Positions 16,061 to 24,786 of a stretch of 64,000 nt of DNA are shown in pieces. Position 1 is the first letter of the stretch, and every line of letters starts with the position of its first letter. The notes below the pieces were generated by a model that saw only the letters and a list, made by a program, of their open reading frames with translations, searched no databases and was not told where the DNA came from. The stretch lies in contig NZ_CP157000.1 of the NCBI RefSeq assembly GCF_039905635.1, forward strand, positions 3,472,001 to 3,536,000. The letters run 5' to 3'. Both the position numbers and the translations under genes were made by a program. The DNA is from Microbacterium sp. ProA8 (GTDB lineage Bacteria > Actinomycetota > Actinomycetes > Actinomycetales > Microbacteriaceae).

Positions 16061-16786
16061 CTACGCGGCCGAGCTGCCGCCCGCACCGGCCGCGGTGTCG
16101 TCATCGATGGAGCGGATGCGCTCACGAGAACCCGGGATGCCGCGCGCCACGCGCGTCCACGAGCCGTCATCGGCCCGCACGTCGTAGGCGGCGAATGCGC
16201 ACGCGACGCCCTTCGCATTCATCAGGTCGGCGGAGTCCATGAGCTGGAAGTGCAGGTGCGGCGAGGTCGAGTTGCCGGTGTGACCCACGTTGCCCAGCAC
16301 GTCGCCCGCCGCGACCCGGTCGCCCACTCGCACCTGCACGCTCCCCGGCCTGAGATGCGCGAAGCCCGCGTACACGTCGCCGGCGCGCAGGATCGCGTGA
16401 TTGCCGAGGACGGCCGGGATCCTGTCGGGCCGGAAGGTCATGCCGTTCCACACCATGCGCGCGACCTCGCGGAACGGGTTGATCCATCGCCGCTCGCGGA
16501 CGCCGTCGGAGGCCGCGACCACCTCGGCGTCGAACGGCGCGTGGATCCCCGCGTTCCACGCGTAGCACCCGTCGGTGCGCCCGCCCACGGTGGAGGCGGT
16601 GAAGGTCGAGGCGGGGTGGACGTGCACGCCCGGCCGGTCGTCGACCTTGACGAAGTCGAACGCGTAGCGCTGCCCGAGGATGTCGACCCCGTGACTCGGG
16701 ATCCGGGCGGCCGGCGTCGTGACGGCCATCCAGCCCTCCCCGCGCAGCGGGAACTCCACCACCACCGGGTCATCGAGCTCGCCCAC
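16061..16786 (-). CDS. M23 family metallopeptidase (LytM-like)
   Basis: A 241-residue zinc peptidase. The metal-binding pattern of this subgroup is present: SHGVDILGQRYAFDFV supplies the first His and Asp, and SPHLHFQLMDS the C-terminal HxH, with VGDRVAAGDVLGNVGHTGNS between, as in LytM domains. No signal peptide or membrane anchor is seen, which is odd for a cell-wall hydrolase; cytoplasmic M23 relatives of unknown role exist. GTG 16786 is chosen because GGGAGG precedes it and it lies 5 nt after the stop of the phosphotransferase gene. It is the last of a three-gene coupled run (TetR, phosphotransferase, M23). Confidence 0.8.
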   Translation of the reverse strand: MGELDDPVVVEFPLRGEGWMAVTTPAARIPSHGVDILGQRYAFDFVKVDDRPGVHVHPASTFTASTVGGRTDGCYAWNAGIHAPFDAEVVAASDGVRERRWINPFREVARMVWNGMTFRPDRIPAVLGNHAILRAGDVYAGFAHLRPGSVQVRVGDRVAAGDVLGNVGHTGNSTSPHLHFQLMDSADLMNAKGVACAFAAYDVRADDGSWTRVARGIPGSRERIRSIDDDTAAGAGGSSAA

Positions 16787-16791
16787 GGCTC

Positions 16792-17727
16792 TCAACCCTC
16801 CCAGCGTTCGCGCACCCAGTCCAGCGTCACGATCGCCTGGTCGCGCTGGAACCTCCGCAGGGTCGGCATGCTCGGCGGATCGGGCCGGAGCGATGAGCCG
16901 AGGAACAGCCCGGCGAAGCCCGCGAGCACCCGCGTGGCGGCACCCGCGGCCATGCCGTCGAAGACCGGATGCCGCGAGACGATGCCCTCGATGTCGGCGT
17001 CGGGGTCGTAGTACCGGACGTTGATGAGCAGCGACAGCGCGTCGAACCAGGGCACGCCCCGCGCACCCCACGGCCAATCCACGAACACGACGGAGTCGTC
17101 CTCGCGCAACAGGATGTTGTCGGCGCGCGTGTCGAAGTGCACGAGCCGGTCGCCCCGGACGTCCGCGACGGCGCGGGCCGCGGCATCCGTCAGCTCCTCG
17201 TGGTGTGCGCGGACGAAGTCGTCGATTCCGCGCGGCAGCGGCGGCAGCGTCGAGGTGTCGATGGCCCGCCAGAGGTCCGCGTCGCCCGCGATCGCGTCGG
17301 CGAGCTCGGACACGGCGGCGTCGAGCGGCAGCGGCGTCGATCCCATCACGTGCAGGGCGTCCAACACGGCTTCCAGCTCCCGGGGCTGCCAGGGAGTGGA
17401 CGGATGCCGCGCCTCGACGTCTTCGAGTACCAGCGCTACCCAGTCCTCGTGCTCGACGAAGCCGAGGAGCGCCGGGGCGGGGATCGCCGGCGGCAGCGAT
17501 GCGGTGACGGCGGCCTCGGCGCGGTGGATGCCGGGCGTATCGGGGTTGACCGAGAGACCGGCGCTCTTGACGAAGGCGCGACGGCCGGACGCCGTGACGA
17601 CGCGGTCGGCCGACCCCGGCGAGTATCCGCCGGACTGCGAGTGCGCCGCCGCAACCGGCTCACCGAGCACGCCTTCGATCGCCGCGCGGAGCGGAGGAGG
17701 GATCTCGTGCCACTGGACGCGGCTCAT
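16792..17727 (-). CDS. Aminoglycoside phosphotransferase-like (APH/ChoK) kinase
   Basis: A 311-residue protein-kinase-like fold enzyme. FVKSAGL contains the ATP-binding Lys, GDRLVHFDTRADNILL is the catalytic Brenner motif (HxDxxxxN with Asp and Asn intact) and SVVFVDWPWGARG is the metal-binding DxD equivalent. Related enzymes phosphorylate antibiotics, choline, thiamine or sugars; nothing here identifies the acceptor, and resistance should not be assumed. Its ATG overlaps the upstream TetR stop (ATGA) and the M23 gene follows 5 nt later, so all three are co-expressed and probably subject to the TetR regulator. Confidence 0.82.
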   Translation of the reverse strand: MSRVQWHEIPPPLRAAIEGVLGEPVAAAHSQSGGYSPGSADRVVTASGRRAFVKSAGLSVNPDTPGIHRAEAAVTASLPPAIPAPALLGFVEHEDWVALVLEDVEARHPSTPWQPRELEAVLDALHVMGSTPLPLDAAVSELADAIAGDADLWRAIDTSTLPPLPRGIDDFVRAHHEELTDAAARAVADVRGDRLVHFDTRADNILLREDDSVVFVDWPWGARGVPWFDALSLLINVRYYDPDADIEGIVSRHPVFDGMAAGAATRVLAGFAGLFLGSSLRPDPPSMPTLRRFQRDQAIVTLDWVRERWEG

Positions 17728-18353
17728 GCGCCGACCGGCACCGATCCGGGCCGCGCCCCCACGAGCGCCTCGGCGGCGCGGGCCGTGCGTAGAGCGAAGC
17801 GCGTCGTGTCGGTGCCGCGCGCCAGCGACTGGGCGTTGAGCCCGTCGATCATGCCGATGAGCTCCCACGCCACCTCGCCGGGCTCGGTCGTCGAGAAGGC
17901 GCCGGTGCGGCATCCGTCCGTCACGATGCCCTCGACCAGCGACTGCCAGCGCTGCATCTGCGCGCGCACGGCGAGCGCCAGGGGCTCGTTGCGCCGGGCC
18001 ATCGCCCAGCCCTCGACCCAGACGACGGTCAGCTCGTCGCGCCCGCCGTCCATCAGCGTGTCGATGAGCGCGCCGAGTCGCCCGGCCGGGTCGGCGATCG
18101 TGTCGACGACCTGCTCGACCTCGCGCACCTCCTCCTCGACGAGGTCGGCGTACACCCGGGCGATGAGGTCGTCCATGGACGGCTGGTAGTGCGCGACCAG
18201 GCCCGAAGCGACCCCGGCTCGCTCCGCGACGGCGCGGAGGGTGAGCGCGCTGAGGCCGTGCTCACGGGCGATCTCGGTCGCGGCGGCGACTATCTCGGCG
18301 GCGCGCTCGGCGGGGGCCTTGCGGGTGCGCGGCCGTGACGATGTGCTTGACAT
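17724..18353 (-). CDS. TetR/AcrR family transcriptional regulator (BetI-like)
   Basis: A 209-residue repressor. The N-terminal helix-turn-helix spans about residues 15-60, with ALTLRAVAERAGVASGLVAHY as its core, followed by an all-helical ligand-binding domain with VVWVEGWAMARRNEPLALAVR, as in BetI-type regulators. It is divergent from the agmatine deiminase gene and the shared 99-bp gap carries a perfect inverted repeat at 18381-18398, its likely operator. It is therefore expected to repress both its own operon (phosphotransferase, M23) and the deiminase-amidase side. The inducer may be a polyamine or guanidino compound, by context only. Confidence 0.85.
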   Translation of the reverse strand: MSSTSSRPRTRKAPAERAAEIVAAATEIAREHGLSALTLRAVAERAGVASGLVAHYQPSMDDLIARVYADLVEEEVREVEQVVDTIADPAGRLGALIDTLMDGGRDELTVVWVEGWAMARRNEPLALAVRAQMQRWQSLVEGIVTDGCRTGAFSTTEPGEVAWELIGMIDGLNAQSLARGTDTTRFALRTARAAEALVGARPGSVPVGA

Positions 18354-18380
18354 GGTCTCGCCAGCATAGATATCTTCTCT

Positions 18381-18398
18381 ATTGATCGACAGATCAAT
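18381..18398. promoter_or_regulatory. Inverted-repeat operator in the TetR/agmatine deiminase intergenic region
   Basis: ATTGATC-GACA-GATCAAT is a perfect 7-bp inverted repeat in an AT-rich island. On the minus strand TTGATC can serve as a -35 with TATGCT as -10 before the TetR ATG, so repressor binding would block its own promoter. The same site lies 55-72 nt before the deiminase start. Confidence 0.65.
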
Positions 18399-18452
18399 TA
18401 CGAACATCGCGACGCCGGACTCCCCGTGAGCCGTGCAGAGATGAGGGCGACG

Positions 18453-19487
18453 ATGGCCTGGAGGATGCCGCACGAGGGCGATCCGCACGAGCGCACGTGG
18501 ATGGCGTTCCCGAACGACGGGCAGACGCTCGGCGACGACCCCGCCGAGCAGGACCGCTTCTACGCCGCGTGGAGCGCGGTCGCCAACGCCGTCGCGGACT
18601 TCGAGCCCGTCACGATGCTCGTCGATCCGTCGAAGTCTGAACGTGCGCGGCGCATGCTCGGCGAGGGCATCGAGATCGTCGAGACGCCCGTGGACGAGTT
18701 CTGGTTCCGCGACCACGGGCCGACGTTCGTCGTCGACGACGAACGCCCCGGCATGCTCGGCGCCGTCGACTGGGTGTTCAACGGTTGGGGCGCCCCGGAG
18801 TGGGCGTCGTGGACCAAGGCCGCCGAGCACGCGCGCTTCGCGGCCGGACTCGTCGGCGCGGAGCTCGTGAGCTCGCTGCTCGTGAACGAGGGCGGCGGCA
18901 TCCACGTCGACGGCGAGGGCACGGCGCTCGTCACCGAGACCGTGCAGCTCGACCCTCGCCGCAACCGCTACGCCGACAAGGCACGCGTCGAGGCGGAGCT
19001 GCACCGCACGATCGGCGCCACGAAGGTCATCTGGCTGCCGCGGGGCCTGACGCGCGACTACGACGAGCTCGGCACCAACGGCCACGTCGACATCGTCGCC
19101 ACGATCCCGACGCCCGGCCGTCTCCTGCTGCATGCCCAGCAGAACCCCGAGCACCCCGACTTCGAGGTGTCGCGCACGCTGCGCGCGTTCCTGTCGGAGC
19201 AGACGGATGCCGCCGGCCGCGCGTTCGAGATCATCGACCTGCCCGCTCCCGAGACGCTCCGCGACCACGAGGGCTTCGTCGACTACAGCTACGTCAACCA
19301 CCTCGTCGTGAACGGCGGCGTCATCGCCTGCGGCTTCGGCGAAGAGCGCGCGGACGCGCGGGCACGCGACATCCTCGAGGCGGCCTACCCGGGACGCCGG
19401 GCGGTGACGATCGACGCCCGCCCGATCTTCGCGGGCGGTGGCGGCATCCACTGCATCACCCAGCAGCAGCCGGCGGTCGCCCGATGA
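18453..19487 (+). CDS. Agmatine deiminase family protein (PAD-fold guanidino hydrolase)
   Basis: A 344-residue pentein-fold enzyme. ERTWMAFPND opens the fold, FWFRDHGPTFVV carries the substrate-binding Asp-His, VNEGGGIHVDGEGTAL the central loop and FAGGGGIHCITQQQP the nucleophilic Cys334 near the C-terminus. The family converts agmatine to N-carbamoylputrescine and ammonia, though some actinobacterial members act on other guanidines. ATG 18453 has GAGGG 7 nt upstream; an in-frame GTG at 18426 is the alternative. The following amidase could hydrolyse the carbamoyl product, which would make a short polyamine route; this is inference from order. Confidence 0.82.
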   Translation: MAWRMPHEGDPHERTWMAFPNDGQTLGDDPAEQDRFYAAWSAVANAVADFEPVTMLVDPSKSERARRMLGEGIEIVETPVDEFWFRDHGPTFVVDDERPGMLGAVDWVFNGWGAPEWASWTKAAEHARFAAGLVGAELVSSLLVNEGGGIHVDGEGTALVTETVQLDPRRNRYADKARVEAELHRTIGATKVIWLPRGLTRDYDELGTNGHVDIVATIPTPGRLLLHAQQNPEHPDFEVSRTLRAFLSEQTDAAGRAFEIIDLPAPETLRDHEGFVDYSYVNHLVVNGGVIACGFGEERADARARDILEAAYPGRRAVTIDARPIFAGGGGIHCITQQQPAVAR

Positions 19488-19502
19488 CCCGCGTTGTTCG
19501 AG

Positions 19503-19591
19503 GCGTTTCGTCTCGGTCGCTGGCGCTCCCTCGCTCAACGACCGGGGTTCCCCGGTCGTTGAGCGAGCGAGGAACGAGCGAGACGAAACGC
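19503..19591. repeat. Dispersed inverted repeat (REP-like), copy 1
   Basis: Two nested arms: an inner 17-bp perfect stem, TCGCTCAACGACCGGGG at 19531-19547 with 19550-19566, and an outer 13-bp arm GCGTTTCGTCTCG at 19503-19515 with 19579-19591. The same words recur at 45997-46096 and 50115-50204. It sits between agmatine deiminase and amidase and would form a very stable RNA hairpin. Confidence 0.85.
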
Positions 19592-19611
19592 GCCGAGCAC
19601 GGAGCACACCG

Positions 19612-21342
19612 ATGAGGCGCCGCTTCCCCGTCGTCGAGGCGACGATCGCCGAGCTCCGCTCCGCGCTGGAGTCCGGCGCGGTCACCGCCGTCGAGCTGCT
19701 CGACGCCTATTCGGCCCGGATCGACGCCTACGACGCCCCGGGAACCGCGACGGCCCTCAACGCGGTGGTCGTGCGCAATCCCGACGCGCGAGCCGAGGCC
19801 GCGGCATCCGATCTCCGTCGCGCCGAAGGACGCACGCTGGGGCCGCTCGACGGCATCCCGTACACGGCGAAGGACTCGTTCCTGGCGAAGGGTCTCACCG
19901 TCGCGGCGGGTTCGCCCGCGTTCGCCGACCTCCTCGCCCAGCGCGACGCGTTCTCGATCGAGAGGCTGCGGCAAGCGGGGTGCGTGCTGATCGGGCTGAC
20001 CAACATGCCGCCGATGGCCAATGGCGGCATGCAGCGCGGCCTGTACGGCCGCGCCGAGAGCCCGTACAACGCCGACTACCTGACCTCGGCGTTCGGGTCG
20101 GGATCCTCCAACGGCTCGGGCACCGCCACCGCGGCCTCGTTCGCCGCCTTCGGACTCGGCGAAGAGACGTGGTCGAGCGGCCGCGCCCCGGCGTCGAACA
20201 ACGCGCTCTGCGCGTACACGCCCTCGCGCGGCGTGATCTCGGTGCGGGGCAACTGGCCGCTCGTGCCGACCATGGACGTCGTCGTGCCGCACACCCGCAC
20301 GATGGCCGACATGCTCGAGATCCTCGATGTGCTCGTGGCCCACGACCCCGAGACGCGCGGCGACTTCTGGCGCGCGCAGCCCTGGATCCGGATCCCGGAT
20401 GCCGCGGCCGCGCGTCCCCGCTCGTACCCGTCGCTCGGCTCCGCCGACGCCGCCGGCGCCCGCGCGACGCTCGCCGGCCGGCGCTTCGGCGTGCCGCGGA
20501 TGTACATCAACGCCGACCCGGATGCCGGCACGAACCCCGGCGGCGGCATCGGCGGACCCACGGGCACCCGTGTCGAGACCCGCGCCTCGGTCGTCGCCCT
20601 CTGGGAGACGGCGCGCCGCGACCTCGAGGCCGCGGGCGCCGACGTCGTGGAGGTCGACTTCCCCCTCGTCACGAACTACGAGGGCGACCGTCCCGGTGCG
20701 CCGACCATCCTGACGCGCGGGCTCGTGACCCCCGAGTTCCTGCACCGCGAGATCGTCGACCTGTCGGCGTGGGCGTGGGACGACTTCCTGCGGGCGAACG
20801 GCGACCCGGCGCTCGATCGCCTCGACGACGTCGATCCCGCCACGATCTTCCCCCACCCGCCCGGCGCGCTCCCCGACCGCTACACCGGGTTCGACGACGA
20901 CATCGCGACCTATCCGGCGCAGGTGCGGCAGCATCCGTACGCCTCGTTCACTGACATCCCGGAGATCGAAGGCGGGGTGCGCGGCCTCGAAGAGACCCGT
21001 CGCCGGGATCTCGACGAGTGGATGTCGGACCTCGGCCTGGATGCCGTGCTCTTTCCCGCGGTCGCCGACGTCGGCCCCGCCGACATGGAAGTCAACCCGG
21101 CCTCGGCTGATCTCGGCTGGCGCAACGGCGTGTGGGTCGCCAACGGCAACCTCGCGATCCGTCACCTGGGCGTGCCGACCGTCACGGTGCCGATGGGCAC
21201 GATGGCCGACATCGGGATGCCGGTGGGCCTGACGATCGCCGGGCGCGCGTACAGCGATCCCGACCTGCTCGCCTGGGCCGCCGCGATCGAAATGCTGCGG
21301 CCTCGACGGACCGCGCCGCCGCGCACCCCCGAACTCGACTGA
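19612..21342 (+). CDS. Amidase signature family enzyme
   Basis: A 576-residue amidase with the Ser-cisSer-Lys triad: Lys87 in IPYTAKDSF, cis-Ser165/166 in FGSGSSNGSG and nucleophile Ser189 in GEETWSSGRAPAS. The oxyanion region is slightly unusual, with WSSGR where GGSIR is common, but all catalytic residues remain. Long actinobacterial members hydrolyse allophanate, carbamoyl or aliphatic amides. No signal peptide is seen, so it is cytoplasmic. ATG 19612 begins 21 nt after the REP-like hairpin. Following a deiminase that releases N-carbamoyl products, it could act on those, but this is contextual only. Confidence 0.85.
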   Translation: MRRRFPVVEATIAELRSALESGAVTAVELLDAYSARIDAYDAPGTATALNAVVVRNPDARAEAAASDLRRAEGRTLGPLDGIPYTAKDSFLAKGLTVAAGSPAFADLLAQRDAFSIERLRQAGCVLIGLTNMPPMANGGMQRGLYGRAESPYNADYLTSAFGSGSSNGSGTATAASFAAFGLGEETWSSGRAPASNNALCAYTPSRGVISVRGNWPLVPTMDVVVPHTRTMADMLEILDVLVAHDPETRGDFWRAQPWIRIPDAAAARPRSYPSLGSADAAGARATLAGRRFGVPRMYINADPDAGTNPGGGIGGPTGTRVETRASVVALWETARRDLEAAGADVVEVDFPLVTNYEGDRPGAPTILTRGLVTPEFLHREIVDLSAWAWDDFLRANGDPALDRLDDVDPATIFPHPPGALPDRYTGFDDDIATYPAQVRQHPYASFTDIPEIEGGVRGLEETRRRDLDEWMSDLGLDAVLFPAVADVGPADMEVNPASADLGWRNGVWVANGNLAIRHLGVPTVTVPMGTMADIGMPVGLTIAGRAYSDPDLLAWAAAIEMLRPRRTAPPRTPELD

Positions 21343-21343
21343 C

Positions 21344-21377
21344 GATGGCGGCGGCCCCCGTGGGGACCGCCGCCATC
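21344..21377. terminator. Bidirectional hairpin between amidase and methyltransferase
   Basis: GATGGCGGCGG and CCGCCGCCATC pair, extended by CCCC/GGGG with one bulged A, immediately after the amidase stop. It serves two convergent genes. No T tract. Confidence 0.7.
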
Positions 21378-21408
21378 GGCGTCTTCGTCGAGATCGACGC
21401 GGAGTGCC

Positions 21409-22476
21409 TCAGCGCTTCGCCTCGATGATGAGGTTGAACGGCGTCTCAGCGACCACGCGGACCCGTGAGAATCCGGCTTCGTTGAGGACTTCCGTCAGCC
21501 GCTTCGGTCCCGCCTGCGCGCCGAGCACGAGCTCGCCGCCGTCCGCGATCGCGTGCGCGGTGCAGATCATGCTCGATGCCGCGTAGTACGTCTGCCCGAC
21601 GATGTGGAAGTTGTCCTCCAACCGGTCGGCCGCGTTCGGCTCCACCAGCAGCAGGGTGCCGTCGGACGTCAGCGCGTCCGACGCGTGCCGCAGCACGCCG
21701 ACGGGATCGCCCATGTCGTGCAGCGCGTCGAAGAAGCAGATCAACCCGAATCCGCGGGCGTCGTACTCCTTCGCGCTCGCGCGCTCGAACACGGCTCGCT
21801 CTCCCAGGCCCGCTTCGCGGGCGTTGCGCCGCGCCTCCGAGATCGACGGCGCGTGGGTGTCGAATCCGTGGAACCGCGAGTTCGGGAACGCCTCCGCCAT
21901 GAGCACGGTGGTGTGACCGTGGCCCACGCCGACGTCGGCGACGGCGATGCCGCGCTCGAGCGCCGCCACGACGCCGTCCAGCGCGGGCAGCCACTGCGAC
22001 ACCAGGCTCGCACGGTAGCCGTTGCGGTAGAACGCCGCGGTGCCGTGGGCGAGACGCGGATCGTGGTCACCCCACGCGATGCCCTCGCCGGTGCGGAAGG
22101 CGTGCAGCGCCTTCGCCTCGTCGCTCCACATCGCCGCCGGCGTGTTCCAGGCGGGCGGCAGGTAGACGGGGCTGTTCTCGTCCGCCAGCACGAGGGCCTG
22201 CTCGGGGGTCAGCGCGAAGGTGCCGTTGTCGGCGTCGTACGCGACATATCCGGCCGCGGCCTGCGCAGACGCCCAGTCGCGTACATAGCGCTCGGCGCAC
22301 TGCGTGCGCTCCGCCAGCTGTGCGGAGGTGAGCGGGCCGGCCTCGGCGAGCGCCTGGTAGAGGCCGAGGCGTGCGCCCAGGCTCACCATCACTCCGAGGT
22401 AGCCGGCGCCGAGGTGGTCCACGGCGCGGAGCACGAAGGCGTTCAGCGCGGTCTCATCGACGGTGGTGGTCGTCAT
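21409..22476 (-). CDS. SAM-dependent methyltransferase with N-terminal winged helix (Rv2258c-like)
   Basis: A 355-residue class I methyltransferase. The N-terminal 100 residues form a winged helix, with GLYQALAEAGPLTSAQLAER, used for dimerisation in this family. The SAM-binding domain starts at IAVADVGVGHGHTTVLMAEA, with the acidic ribose-binding residue in FHGFDTHAP, and LICFFDALHDMGDP as the motif near the active site. Substrates of such enzymes are small molecules, often secondary metabolites. ATG 22476 has AGGAA upstream. It is divergent from the GlxA-type regulator at 22606, which may control it through the 129-bp shared region. Confidence 0.8.
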   Translation of the reverse strand: MTTTTVDETALNAFVLRAVDHLGAGYLGVMVSLGARLGLYQALAEAGPLTSAQLAERTQCAERYVRDWASAQAAAGYVAYDADNGTFALTPEQALVLADENSPVYLPPAWNTPAAMWSDEAKALHAFRTGEGIAWGDHDPRLAHGTAAFYRNGYRASLVSQWLPALDGVVAALERGIAVADVGVGHGHTTVLMAEAFPNSRFHGFDTHAPSISEARRNAREAGLGERAVFERASAKEYDARGFGLICFFDALHDMGDPVGVLRHASDALTSDGTLLLVEPNAADRLEDNFHIVGQTYYAASSMICTAHAIADGGELVLGAQAGPKRLTEVLNEAGFSRVRVVAETPFNLIIEAKR

Positions 22477-22605
22477 GTCATCGGTTCCTGTCTGTTCGAT
22501 CGACGGTGTGATTCCATGCTCGGGATGCGGGGCCGCCGCGTTCAGAGGCATCCCGACCCTCGTTCGGTCCATTCGTGCCACGATGTGGTGCGAGGAGGCC
22601 GTGGG

Positions 22606-23622
22606 ATGCCCGCACGCACGCTCGACGTGAGCATCGTCGCGCTGCCCGACACCGGGGTCGCGACGCTGTTCGGTGTGCTCGACGTGCTCAACTCGTTCGA
22701 CCTCATGGGCATCGGCGATGCTGCCGCGCCCGCGCCGTTCCGGGCGCGGATCGTCGGCGCCGCGGCAGGCCCGCTCATGGGAGTGAGCGGCGTGCCGGTG
22801 CCGGTGTCGGAGGCCGTGGGCGAGATCGCCTCGACCGACATCGTCATCGTGCCCTCGGTCGTGCTCGGCGCGGGCGGCTGGGAGAGCGGCCGCTATCCCG
22901 AGCTCGTCGAGTGGGCGGCGCGCATGCACGGGCAGGGTGCGCTGCTGTGCTCGGCCTGCTCGGGGATCTTCCTCCTCGCCGAGACCGGCCGGTTCGACGA
23001 CCACGACGTGACGGTGCACTACGACTACGCGCCGCAGCTGCGCGCGGTGCACCCCGAGGTGCGCGTGCACCCCGAGCGAGCCCTCCTGGTGACCGGGACG
23101 CGAGACGAGCTGGTGACCTCCGGGGCGTCGACGACATGGCACGACCTGGTGCTCTACCTCACCGGCCGCTTCGCCGGCGCGGCCGTCGCCCAGGAGACGG
23201 CCCGCATGTTCGCCCTTCAATGGCACCAGGACGGCCTCGCCCCGTACATGGTCTTCGAGGGGCGCACCGACCACGGCGACGCCGTCGTGGCCGACGCACA
23301 GGATTGGCTGCGCACCCACTTCTCGGTCGCGGCACCGGTCGAGCAGCTCGTGGTGCGCTCAGGGCTCGCCGAGCGCACCTTCAAGCGCCGCTTCACGGAG
23401 GCGACCGGTGTGAGCCCGTTGTCGTACGTGCAGCGGATCCGCGTGGAGGAGGCCAAGCGCCGTCTCGAGCAGACCGAGGACTCGGTCGAAGCGATCGGCT
23501 GGCACGTAGGCTACGAAGACCCCGCGTTCTTCCGCCGCCTGTTCAAGCGGGTCACCGGCGTTCCGCCGGGGGTCTACCGCAAGCGGTTCCGCGTGCCCGT
23601 CATCACTGCCGACACCCGCTGA
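22606..23622 (+). CDS. GlxA-type AraC family regulator (DJ-1/PfpI domain plus AraC HTH)
   Basis: A 338-residue regulator. Residues 1-190 form a DJ-1/PfpI domain (LDVSIVALPDTGVATLFGVL, and the elbow LLCSACSGIFLLAETG with Cys in the usual nucleophile position), and residues 230-330 carry a two-helix-turn-helix AraC DNA-binding domain, VVRSGLAERTFKRRFTEATG and SVEAIGWHVGYEDPAFFRRL. GlxA-like proteins sense small metabolites through the amidase-like domain. GAGGAGG precedes ATG 22606. It is divergent from a methyltransferase and read in line with the C45 peptidase, either of which may be its target. Confidence 0.88.
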   Translation: MPARTLDVSIVALPDTGVATLFGVLDVLNSFDLMGIGDAAAPAPFRARIVGAAAGPLMGVSGVPVPVSEAVGEIASTDIVIVPSVVLGAGGWESGRYPELVEWAARMHGQGALLCSACSGIFLLAETGRFDDHDVTVHYDYAPQLRAVHPEVRVHPERALLVTGTRDELVTSGASTTWHDLVLYLTGRFAGAAVAQETARMFALQWHQDGLAPYMVFEGRTDHGDAVVADAQDWLRTHFSVAAPVEQLVVRSGLAERTFKRRFTEATGVSPLSYVQRIRVEEAKRRLEQTEDSVEAIGWHVGYEDPAFFRRLFKRVTGVPPGVYRKRFRVPVITADTR

Positions 23623-23663
23623 ACACCCGGCGCCGGCCGAGCGCGATCACTCCAGGAGCCTCG

Positions 23664-24731
23664 ATGCAGCTTCGCACCGCCATGTCGACCTCGCGCGATC
23701 CGGTCGCGCGCGGCCGCGAGCTGGGCACGGAGTTCGCGCCGCAGTTCGCGCGGACGCAGGCCCTCTACCTGGACCACTTCGACGAACTGGGGATCAGGGC
23801 GGAGGTGGTGCGCGGCATCGCCGAACGCAGCCGGGCCGCCCTCGCCGCATGGGCGCCGGGCCTCGCAGCGGAGGCCGACGCGATCGCCGACGCCGCGCAG
23901 GTCGAGCGCTGGCGCGTGGCGGCCGTGGGCGCACGCACCGAGATCCTGGCCGCGGCACCCCAAGCCGTCAGCGAGTGCTCGACGGCCGTCCACGTCGGGC
24001 CCGGCCAGGCGGCCGAGTCGATCCAGACCTGGGATTGGCACGACTTCCTGGTGCCGGAAGGTCTGCTGTGGGAGTTCCCGTCAGCGGCGGGCCTCGACGT
24101 GAAGCTGTTCACGGAGTTCGGCACGGCCGCGAAGATCGGGGTCAACAGCGCCGGGCTGGGGCTGCACTTCAACATCCTGTCCCACGTGTCCGACTCGGAT
24201 GCCGGAGGCGTTCCGGTCCATGCGATCGCGCGGCGCGTCCTCGAAGAAGCGCGTTCGATCGACGATGCGCGTCGCGTCGCGGCGAGCGCGACGGTGAGCG
24301 CCTCCACGGTGCTGACCGTCTTCGAGACCGGTCCCGCCGGCTCTCGCGCCGCCTCGCTCGAACTCTCCCCGGCCGGGGTCGGCGTCGTCGATCCCGAGGC
24401 GGACGGCTGGCTGCTCCACACGAACCACTTCCTGGACCCGGAGCTGTGCGGTGGCGACACCATCCCCGCTGACTCCACCACGCGGGAGCGCTTCGCGCAC
24501 CTCGATGCCGTGCGCAGTGCGCTCGCCGGCCTGAGTCCCGCCGCGCGCGCCGTCGCCGCCTGCGGCGGGCAAGGCGCCGACGCGGACATCTGCATGACCC
24601 CCGACCCTGCGCTGCCGCGCGTGGAGCAGTGGGCGACCCTGCTCACGATCGCTGTCGACACCGAGGCCTTCGCCCTCGACGTCTTCCCCGGCCGCCCCGA
24701 CGAGGCGGCCGCAGGCCTCACCCGCTTCTGA
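23664..24731 (+). CDS. C45 family peptidase (acyl-CoA:6-aminopenicillanate acyltransferase-like, Ntn fold)
   Basis: A 355-residue N-terminal-nucleophile hydrolase homologue. Cys105 in SECSTAVHVG is the expected nucleophile exposed by self-cleavage, TWDWHDFLVP follows as the conserved W-x-D/N block, and IGVNSAGLGLHFNILS is the oxyanion-side strand; LHTNHFLDPEL is a family mark. Such enzymes hydrolyse or transfer acyl groups on small amides. CCAGGAG precedes ATG 23664, 41 nt after the regulator gene, so co-transcription with the GlxA-type regulator is plausible. Substrate unknown; penicillin chemistry is not implied. Confidence 0.8.
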   Translation: MQLRTAMSTSRDPVARGRELGTEFAPQFARTQALYLDHFDELGIRAEVVRGIAERSRAALAAWAPGLAAEADAIADAAQVERWRVAAVGARTEILAAAPQAVSECSTAVHVGPGQAAESIQTWDWHDFLVPEGLLWEFPSAAGLDVKLFTEFGTAAKIGVNSAGLGLHFNILSHVSDSDAGGVPVHAIARRVLEEARSIDDARRVAASATVSASTVLTVFETGPAGSRAASLELSPAGVGVVDPEADGWLLHTNHFLDPELCGGDTIPADSTTRERFAHLDAVRSALAGLSPAARAVAACGGQGADADICMTPDPALPRVEQWATLLTIAVDTEAFALDVFPGRPDEAAAGLTRF

Positions 24732-24786
24732 CCCGGGCTCGGGGCGAGCCTCCGGCGTGGAGGGCCCGGCCCGGCAGCGGGGAAGG

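Noticed and set aside
16792..17727. Antibiotic resistance gene call for the APH-like kinase
   Set aside because: Family also phosphorylates choline, sugars and other metabolites; no specific resistance motif or mobile context.
19456..21165. Long minus-strand frame opposite the amidase
   Set aside because: Low-complexity Arg/Gly/Val sequence without domain, wholly antisense to a well-supported amidase.
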